Assembly: GCA_032622095.1 (NCBI GenBank)
Contig: CP136066.1
Span: 174,779,164 to 174,843,163, forward strand
Reading direction: 5' to 3'
DNA: 64,000 nucleotides
DNA from: Siphonodentalium dalli
Lineage: Eukaryota > Mollusca > Scaphopoda > Gadilida > Siphonodentaliidae
The first letter of the stretch is position 1; every line of letters starts with the position of its first letter. The position numbers and the translations under genes are program-made. This document shows, piece by piece, positions 55,630 to 64,000 of this stretch. The notes beneath the pieces are model-generated. The model was not told where the DNA came from, made no database searches, and saw nothing but the letters and a program-made list of their open reading frames with translations.

Positions 55630-56940
55630 ATTAATCCTATTTTTTTCTATTGACAGGATTAGTTTTGGAATTATCATGATCGGGCAGGTTAGGGGCATAC
55701 ATTTTATCACACGAAAAAATGTTTGAAATGATATTCTTATGAGATATATTTTGGGAATAGTTAAATCAGACCGTTTCAATAAATTCCCGGTGATAACAAC
55801 GATCTAATATCGATAATATATAGAAAACTAAGTAATTTGAGTCGAAGATGTATTGTGTAAATGTTCAATTTAATAGGTTATCTTAAAATAAAAGTTAATA
55901 ACTTGATATAAATTTAATTTGTGGCTGGAGCTGGCTGGAGTCATAAATTAAATTACGAATTTCCGTGTACAAGACGTAATTAAAATAATTCACCGATAGT
56001 GGATTGGGCAAGGCGTGGCACACATGATCGTGTAAAACAATACGTTGATACGGGGGGGGGGGGGAGGCGAACTCAAGCCACTCACTGACTAGTGACTATA
56101 CAATGACTTAATGAGTATATGAAACTAGTATGCATATAATACAACATTTATTTGATACATTTGCTTGACAAATGTCCAAAAATTACTCGACAACGACAAT
56201 TGGTATTTTCGCATTCCGGCTAATCTGCCATCCGTAACATTACTTCGTACTCAACAGACTTTCAAATAATGAAAATCTGGTTACCTTATATTACAACTCA
56301 GAGACTAAAGAAACCAACAACAACATTTAGGTACAGCATCCCTTTAACCGCGGTTGTATTCATATATGGGTTTATAAATTTAAAGACCCATGGGTTATTA
56401 TGTCGGGTGACTTACTGTGACGATAAACGTCGATAGTTTTCACGCCATGTAAACGATACCATGGGCTACTATTTGATTTTAAGGCGAGACAAGGATCTGG
56501 TGTGAGATACGGAATATCGTGTTGATACTTCCTGTGTTAAAACGGCGTAACAGGCATATGCGTTATTGATGTATCTATTTCACATGAGGGTCCATAAATT
56601 TGATTTTGTCACGTGCGTAATAGTTGCTTTATAATGAGGTTATACAATGATATACGACCCCACTCAATAACACTTAGAAGCAACCGGAATGTTCAGTGTT
56701 ATATGGGGTATCATATAATTAACATTTTTGAAAGAAATAATCACTTGTAGATCATATTTTGTCATTATAATGCTAAACAACCTATTGTTTGTGGGTTTAT
56801 AGAAGTACTTCAGCCATCGATGATGAATACTTAATGAGACCAACTGGCTCCGCATGGGCGCGTCAAACACTGGTGTTGTCTGGAGTACAAACACGTAGGG
56901 AATTCAGTTCACTCGTGGGTAGACCACATGTTCAATTAAT
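55630..56940. other. Intergenic, no gene recognised
   Basis: It contains the shared phrase tggctggagtcataaatt (55,934) and a poly-G run at about 56,052. Nothing else is supported. Confidence 0.4.
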
Positions 56941-56949
56941 GTTTCAACC

Positions 56950-57510
56950 AGGGGGGGGGGGGGTGAAAAAATTTCTTCCGGCACGTATGCCGGGGTGGGT
57001 GGGTGGTCAAAGCCACCAACAAGCAATTTTTTCCGCAACTAAAAAAAAATATTCCTGCTTGTTTTTAGTGTTTTGGCAATGAGTTGGGCTTCAAAACCAC
57101 TTTGAATCAGTTTGAATGAGAGAAATAATGTAATTCTAACTGGTAAACTGACTGCAGGCAGTTATCGTGTTGTATTTTGTTGCAAATTTTGAAATCCAAG
57201 ATGGCCGCTGGCAGCCATGTTTTTTTGGCCGAATGACCTCAAAATTACTCATTCCTATTTACATGTCCATGTTAACATCCATGATAAATAGTATGCATAG
57301 AAATTCATATACAGCTGTTTACAGTGAATTTCCCCCCGCAAATCTGTTTTAGTGTTAAAAGGGGGGGGGGGTGGGTGTCAAAAAATGGTCGGAAAAAACT
57401 GCCGAAAACGGAAAAAAATTTGGCGGTGGGGGTGGGTGGGTACAAAAAATGATCGAAAGGGAAAAAATGCCATACGTGCCTGAATTTTTTTTCCGACCCC
57501 CCCCCCTGTT
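56950..57510. repeat. G-rich imperfect inverted repeat
   Basis: Blocks of poly-G (56,951-56,962 and 57,361-57,370) and poly-C (57,497-57,505) surround related segments of the type 'gtgaaaaaatttnttccggcac' / 'tgcctgaattttttttccga'. It looks like a degenerate foldback. A fragment 'aaatccaagatggccgctgg' of the 4.3-kb repeat family lies at 57,194. Confidence 0.45.
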
Positions 57511-58009
57511 TCAACAATGAATATTGGTGTCATAAAATAAATCGGTACCTCACTGATTGGCCAAGGCGCTTCGATGCGCTTGGTAAAGCGACAATCTCTA
57601 TCGGTTGAAGGAAGGGTGGTTTCCCGGATCACAACGCGCATTAATAATTTCAGGAATTGGGCTATTCCAACTATTCGCCGCCCACACCATGACGTCATGT
57701 TGTAAACATGTTCATATAGTAACCATATATATACCGCTAAAACAAAATTAATGAATAAGACTGATCGGCGAAAGTATGAAATTCGATAATCGAGTTGAAG
57801 ATAAAGGAATGCATGTGCCACATGACTATTCCCCTATTAACATATCTTCAGCCCACATCAATACTATTATGGTATACATGACAATGATCACGAGAGCATA
57901 CAATGTGACAATTATATAGCGTTTCGAGTTAGTCAACAGAGACCGGAAATTCGATCGGGAATTCGGGAAGACCGCTTCGGAATTTTATGGAATTTTATTA
58001 GGGCCATCA

Positions 58010-58405
58010 CTTTCTAATGTCGCTTCTGGCATGCGACAGAAGCGAGAACAAGTGCGCCATTAGTCGCGCGCCGAGAGCGACAAAATGTGCGCCATAATAA
58101 CCACATCTTGGCGCTTGTGTCGCTTTCGGTGCGCGCCAAAAACTGCGAAATGTCGCATGATTTTGTGCGCGACACAAGTGCCAAATTGTTGTCGCTTTCG
58201 GAAAGCCGAAAGCGCCTAAAGCGACATTAATCGCACATTTTGTCGCAAAACATGCGACATTTCCAATGTTTTGGCGCGCGCCGAAAGCGACAAAACATGC
58301 GATATCATGTAGCACATTTTGTCGCTTTTGTCGCTTTCGGCGCGCGACTACTGGTGCAAATTGTGTCGCTTCAGGCACTTTCGGCGAGCGCCAGAAGCGC
58401 CATTA
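58010..58405. repeat. GCGAC/GTCGC-rich micro-repeat block
   Basis: About 390 bp built from permuted copies of GTCGCTTTCGG, TGTCGCA and GCGCGCCAAA in both orientations. Frames are long only because of composition. CpG-dense in an AT-rich setting. Confidence 0.7.
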
Positions 58406-58699
58406 TAGGACGTGACCCTAATATGTATATTATTGCATATATAATTTCTATTGACTCGTGTGTTGATGACAAAAGATCTATGTCCTAGTATCGTTTTAAA
58501 TATGTGAATTATATACCGGCAAGTATAATTTAATAGTTGTCGGGTGTAGTGTCTTACTTCTGTGTAGTTTAGTTTATCGTTTTAGAGAAATTCAAACTAG
58601 ATAGACGAAAATATAATTTCGTTGGCGTAATTATAAACAACAAAGTCGTTTCCGATGCAACTCTGGACGTGCATAAGTGATAGCCCAGTGGTTTAGAGC

Positions 58700-58915
58700 C
58701 CAAATTTAGCAAAATCGTGACCGACCGGATTAAAGAAGATTTATTCCTCACCAGTAACTGATAATGTGGAGCCCATACTACCAGTTACTGGTGAGGAATA
58801 TACCTGCTTTAATCCATAATATGGGCACCCCTGTCAGAAAGATTACCATTTGTTTAAGGAAAATGCGTACCAAGTTTCATGCTTTAATCCGGCCTGTCAC
58901 GATTTTTTTGTTAAT
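58700..58915. repeat. Foldback centred on 58,770
   Basis: TATTCCTCACCAGTAACTG (58,741-58,759) pairs with CAGTTACTGGTGAGGAATA (58,782-58,800). Outside it, gtgaccgaccggattaaag matches the complement of ctttaatccggcctgtcacg near 58,885. It looks like a two-tier foldback. Confidence 0.65.
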
Positions 58916-58919
58916 CCAC

Positions 58920-60300
58920 TGAGCGAGCTATGAACGAAGCGAAATTATACCAGGTATGTTAATAGTTGGCATCTGACACTTCTATACGCATAAAGATGCA
59001 TCGAAAGCGACGTTGATTGCTTATTTAAATGTTAGTTTATTAAACGTCGCCGGAAAAATGATTGTCCAACAATCCGGCTAGCATTCGCCTACTTGTATAT
59101 TTTAAGGGATTGCCCGTTAAATATGACGGGAGAAGGTATTGAAAATTAATGTGATGTGTTTATTATTTTTACTTGAAACTGTGAAATATTTCACTTATAC
59201 GTACATTGGGAACAATCGACCCATCTGTTTAGGATTGCGATTTGATTAAATACATGTACATGTACGTTCCAGCGCATTCGAAAAAAATAAACACTATTCA
59301 TGATATTCCCTACACCCCGCCTCTGTTCAATGTTTTGGATGCTTGCACCACAAACCGGAAAAAACGAAACGTCCCGAACGGAATGTACATGTAGCTTCGG
59401 TGGCTATAGCGTTCTCTGATGTGTCCGTGCTTAGCGATCGTAACACTGATCGTAAAGGAAACAAATGTTTACGACATTTTTAGGACACAGGTTCGACCTC
59501 AGTGTGTCTGACCATTCGGCGTGAAATATTGTGTATATATTTATAAGATACACAACAGGGCGTGGTCCAAACTTGGACTAATTCGGACGTATTGGTGAAC
59601 GGTTATAAATACGCGAACATCCTGACAGAGTTACAGACAGACAGACAGCGTGACATATATTTGGGTTTTATGAGTGATGTGGCGAAGAAATTTCTTTATA
59701 GTTTTAATAGTGTATTATTTAGATTTATACAATAATTGCCTATGGTATTGTGTGTGTAAAAACTATTTTGTAAATTTCACCGTTACACCCTATACTGTAT
59801 GTGGATATAAATTTCTACTGTATTTTCCCCACTAATACCTAGATTTAATATCAATGAGATATGAAGTAAGCGATGGCTGAGTGGAAGTGAATGTTGTACT
59901 GCTCTGGTACGAGTTGGCTGTGTGACGCCGTGGTCATACATCACTAAGATTCGGATTAAACACATCAACCGGTTTTCTATATTTTGTTGGGGCCGAATGA
60001 ATGTACGAGTGCGCATTGTCTATGTCTATGATAAAAAATACAATTCTCTACTTTTGAAGAATTCTCAGTTGGCAAAATCACAGGTGGACATTTAACGACA
60101 CTGATTTTCATTCTTATTATCATATTTTATTCTTTTCTGAAATATGAGTACGAGTTAATCTACCTACGTATTGAGGAGTTATTTTGAGGGTCGGGTTCAG
60201 TCTGCGTACTGGACTGCATGCATAAAATAAATCACATGGAATCCTATCAAATAAATTATCATGGACATATGTTCCGGAAATAATCGCCTCAGGCAACCAA
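58920..60300. other. Intergenic; one TATA-like site
   Basis: TATAAATA at 59,604-59,611 stands in a short GC-rich setting and is followed by cctgacagagttacagacag. No ORF supports a gene downstream. Confidence 0.3.
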
Positions 60301-60301
60301 G

Positions 60302-60519
60302 CTTGAAATAGTGTGTCTGTCATTTGCAGAATGAGGTCCCCAGAAGGTGAATTTAGTGATGCTACCCCGCACACCGGGCTAGCATCATCAAATTCACCCT
60401 CTGGGGACCTCATTCTGATTACACCTCATTTGGTTATGCTAGCCCGCTATGCGGGGTAGCATCATTAAATTCACCCTCTGAGAACCTCATTCTGCAAATT
60501 ACAGACACACTATTTCAAG
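60302..60519. mobile_element. Foldback element whose ends match palindrome ORF1
   Basis: Terminal inverted repeats of ~62 bp run from CTTGAAATAGTGTGTCTGT at the left to ACAGACACACTATTTCAAG at the right. Each contains CAGAATGAGGTCCCC..AGGTGAATTT...GATGCTA. A third, inverted copy of that inner block lies at 60,379-60,417. The inner block aligns with 26,716-26,757, the start of ORF1 in the giant palindrome. Confidence 0.75.
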
Positions 60520-60859
60520 GCCTGCAGGCAACTGAAATTAAACCCAGAAACGCATGCTTTTCAAAATACGCAATGGTTAACTGTGTCACAGTAGCTGCAG
60601 TGGACATTTGGCAGCAAACTGTGCCGCTAGATATATCTTTAATATACCTCCTCTGCGGAGAGTCAGATTACATACACTATACATGTATAGAGAATACAAT
60701 TTATATACACAAATACACAACAATGGCAAGCGAAACACATGCAGAAATAGTTCGAGAAATGTATCGTGTAAGAAACGACGGTGAGTGCCCCGCATTATAG
60801 GTTACACGAGGGTAGAAGAAACAAAGAGCCATCAACTATCATCTATTATAATTATCATA

Positions 60860-60993
60860 TATATGAAGGGTTAACCCTTTTATGGTCATATGATGTTCCT
60901 GGCGAGAGCCGCGCTGGTGCAGCATTAAAGATTCTGTGCCAGTTTATTCTCGTATATATGCGAGTCTCCCATAGAAAGCCTCGCATATATAAG
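60860..60993 (+). mobile_element. Degenerate MITE-family relic
   Basis: gttaacccttttatgg, then gctggtgcagcattaaag, then a worn hairpin (tttattctcgtatatatgcgagtc...gcctcgcatatataag). A second relic of the same variant (gctggtgcagcattgaatat, then gtgctaatgcattc) is at 5,172-5,210. Confidence 0.55.
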
Positions 60994-63900
60994 ACTAGAA
61001 GGTGAACCGACTTCGTCCGGGCTTTGACCTTGAATTGACCATTTTGAAGGTCAAGGTCAGGTGGGGTCAAACACCAGCACCCCAAAAATGGTGGAAATCG
61101 GCCCAGCGGATACCGGGAAATCGGCCCAGCGGATACCGAGATACCCTATGCATCAAATTTCGTCCGTAAAAATCCGCCAGTTTAACCCGATTTGATTTCC
61201 ACTCAAGTATATAAACGCGCCTCATCTACACACGCTCATTAATTTTCAAGTTTCAACGTAAAGATAAATTACCATCGGTGCCCGAGATATCGCCAAGACG
61301 TCTGAAACAGTCAAATGCATCGGCCGGTTAAGCGTTAACGTGATCTAACGTTATGACCTCTAACGACGTCATAGAAATTACGCATTGTTTTTATCCTGAT
61401 GGAAGATAGTACCACTTCTTCTTAATAATTGAGGCAGATAACTAAAATGGATACATACGCATTATATATCGTTGGAAAGAGGAAACACGAAAGATTCTCA
61501 CAGTGTCATTATTATGACTGGCATTTTATTATTCGCGCTGTTTCGAATCGATTTGTAAGCACCGAACTCAAATGAAAGTCCCGTAACACAGCGTAAAAAC
61601 AGATTTGACCTCGGCACGTGAAAAGTTGACCTCGGATCTGAAAATCAATAGGCCTATGCCACTTCCTGGCCGAAAATACCCCCACATACCAAGTTTCATC
61701 GAAATCGGATCGGCCGTTTTCGAGTTCATCGCGAACACACACACAGACAGACACACCACACACACACAGACAGATCTTCCAAAATATATAATAGACTAGA
61801 AGGTGACCCGACTTCGTCCGGGCTATTCAAAATCCAAATTTCAAGTCGATAGCGCCACCCGTTTTCGAGATCTGGTCTGCGCATGCGTGAAGCTGGCGTC
61901 GCACGGGCTCGGCGACCCGATAAAATTCGTATCCGGGGCAAGATACATTCACATACCAAATTTCATGTCGATAGCTCCACCCGTTTCCGAGATATATAGC
62001 CCAATGTCATTTGCGGATACCTCGGCCGGTGATGAGTTAACGCGACATCGGCCGGTAAAGAGTTAACGCGAACACGTCACGATCTGTTGATGGCGTAATA
62101 TATTTACGCAATGTTTTTCGATGAGCGAAGCATGGTCCTGCGTTCTTCCCGATAATTAAGGTAGAAACTGTAAACGTACACAGGCGTGTGATACATCATT
62201 GGAAAGATGAAGCGCCACAGATTCTAACCGTGCAAATTATATGACTGGCAATTTATTATTCGCGCTATATCGAATCGATTTGTGAGCACCGAACTGAAAT
62301 ATATTAGCGCAAAACGGCGTAAAAACAGATTTGACCTCGGCACGTGAAAAGTTGAGCTCGGATCTGAAAATTAATAGGCCTATGCCACTTCCCGACAGAA
62401 AATACCCCCACATACCATGTTTCATCGGAATCGGGTCGGCCGTTATCGAGTCCATCGCGAACACACAGACAGACACACACACACAGATCTTCCAAAAATA
62501 TATAATAGACTAGAAGGTGACCCGACTTCGTCCGGGCTTTGACCTTGAATTGTCCATTTTGAAGGTCAAGGTCAAGTGGGGTCCGGGCTTTGACCTTGAA
62601 TTGTCCATTTTGAATGTCAAGGTCAAGTGGGGTCACGATTTGACCAGTCCAAAACACTGCCCGGACAAAAGTACCCGACAAACGTGCCCGTCGAAATCCA
62701 TCCGGTTTTACCCGATTTGACCTTGAATTGATCATTTTGAAGGTCAAGGTCAGGTCTGGGTCACGAAATGGCCCGTCCAAAACAATCAGTGGACAAAAGT
62801 AACCCCACGTATAAAATTTCGTCGAAATCCCATCAAAATTGGCTATTTGACCTTGAAGTTACCAGATTTCAAGGTCAAGGTCACGTCGCACGGGCAAATG
62901 AATATGCTTATGAGACTCCCCATACGAAAGGACCCCCACATACCAAGTTTCATCGAAATCCCGTGATATTCGGGCGTTTGACCTTGAAATGACCCGATTT
63001 CAAGGTCAACGTCACGTCGCACGGGCAAATTAATAGGCCTATGTCACTCCCCGGCCGAACGTACCCCACATACCAAGTTTCATCGAAATCCCGTGATATT
63101 CGGGCGTTTGACCTTGAAATGACCCGATTTCAAGGTCAAGGTCACGTCGCACGGACAAATTAATAGGCCCATGCCACCCCACGGCCGAAAATACCCCCAC
63201 ATACCAAGTTTAATCGAAATCGGCTCGGTCGTTTTCGAGTTCATCGCGAACACACACACAGACACACACACACACACAGATCTTCCAAAATATATAATAG
63301 ACTAGAAGATGACCCGACTTCGTCCGGGCTTTGACCTTGAATTGTCCATTTTGAAGGTCAAGGTCAAGTGGGGGTCACGATTAGATCAGTCCAAAACACT
63401 GCCCGGACAAAAGTACCCGACAAACGTACCCGTCGAAATCCATCCGGTTTTATCCGATTTGACCTTGAATTGATCATTTTGAAGGTCAAGGTCAGGTCGG
63501 GGTTACGACTCGACCCGTCCAAAACAATCAGTGGACAAAAGTAACCCCACGTATCAAATTTCGTCGAAATCCCATCAAAATTGGCGATTTGACCTTGAAG
63601 TTACCCGATTTCAAGGTCAATGTCACGTCGCACGGGCAAATGAATATTCTTATGAGACTCCCCATACGAAAGGACCTCACATACCAAGTTTCATCGAAAT
63701 CCCGTGATAGTCAGGCGTTTGACATTGGAATGACCCGATTTCAAGGTCAAGGTCACGTCGCACGGGCAAATGAATATGCTTATGAGACTCGCCATAAGAA
63801 AGTACCCCCACATACCAAGTTTCGTCGAAATCCCGTGATATTCGGGCGTTTGACCTTGAAATGACCCGATTTCAAGGTCAAGGTCACGTCGCACGGACAA

Positions 63901-64000
63901 ATTAATATGACTATGTTACTCCTGACCCGAAAATACCCCCACATACCAAGTTTCATCAAAATCGGCTGGGCCATTTTCGAGTCCATCGATTACACACACA
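60994..64000 (+). repeat. Head-to-tail array of ~700-800-bp repeats rich in TCAAGGTCA
   Basis: Unit starts (gactagaaggtgacccgact, then tcgtccgggc) occur at about 60,993, 61,793, 62,509 and 63,298. Unit ends are (AC)n then agatcttccaaaatatataa. The window ends within unit 4. Inside are ~130-bp sub-units, each pairing tttgaccttgaa with ttcaaggtcaaggtcacgtc, plus 'ccccacataccaagtttcat'. The minus-strand ORFs of 60-158 codons are shadows of the sub-units. Confidence 0.85.

Noticed and set aside
62304-62780. 158-codon minus-strand ORF
   Set aside because: Runs through the tandem repeat units of the 61-64 kb array; the repeated 'LDLQNGQFKVKART' is the TCAAGGTCA hairpin translated.

Overview
This is a gene-poor, AT-rich stretch of an animal nuclear genome. 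The modular WSC/PAN-type exons, the GNAT acyltransferase family with a YitH-like C-terminal domain, intron/exon structure with GTATGT donors, jockey/CR1-type LINE remnants and the dense foldback, MITE and satellite content suggest a marine invertebrate, probably a lophotrochozoan such as a mollusc. That assignment is an inference from style. I cannot name a species, and all family names below come from recognition by eye.

Layout. 1-9.4 kb: non-coding DNA with a piggyBac-like MITE (2.2-2.6 kb), foldbacks (3.3-3.9 kb), two decayed or partial exons of a minus-strand secreted-type protein (a WSC half-domain at 5.5 kb and a PAN/apple-like exon at 6.7 kb), and a GC-rich ~347-bp satellite (7.7-8.9 kb). 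9.5-38 kb: a GNAT acyltransferase neighbourhood. Copy A is truncated (9.5 kb). Copy B has its N-terminal exon at 14.0 kb and its C-terminal exon at 33.4-34.2 kb, with matching phases. Copy C is a 3' remnant at 37.3 kb, cut by a LINE. All three share 3' flanking DNA.

The ~19-kb putative intron of copy B contains the most remarkable object in the window: a ~9.4-kb near-perfect palindrome (21,829-31,259) with arms of about 4.6-4.7 kb and a ~50-bp (CCG)n-containing spacer. Next to the centre, each arm carries three tightly packed same-strand ORFs: a polyQ/basic protein, a 64-aa ORF, and a C2H2-finger acidic protein. The ORFs are separated by 7 bp and then overlap by 14 bp, and end in a shared AATAAA. 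That compaction is foreign to the surrounding DNA and suggests a head-to-head duplicated virus-like or Maverick/Polinton-like element. A ~56-bp direct repeat bounds each arm, and the first codons of the polyQ ORF resemble the terminal repeat of an unrelated-looking foldback at 60.3 kb.

38-64 kb: 5S-rRNA-derived repeats with (GA)n tails (39.5-40.1 kb); a probable protein-coding first exon with a TATA promoter and a PP1-docking motif (45.9-47.1 kb); clusters of hairpin MITEs (43.8, 47.7-48.0, 51.7-55.3 kb); a jockey-like LINE ORF1 interrupted by one of those MITEs (52.3-53.0 kb); 68-bp and other tandem repeats; and from 61 kb to the window end a head-to-tail array of ~700-800-bp repeats, each packed with inverted TCAAGGTCA (ERR/SF-1-type) nuclear-receptor half-site motifs.

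The genes do not form a functional pathway. The only probable expressed genes are GNAT copy B, possibly copy A, the 46-kb PP1-motif gene and perhaps the palindrome ORFs.
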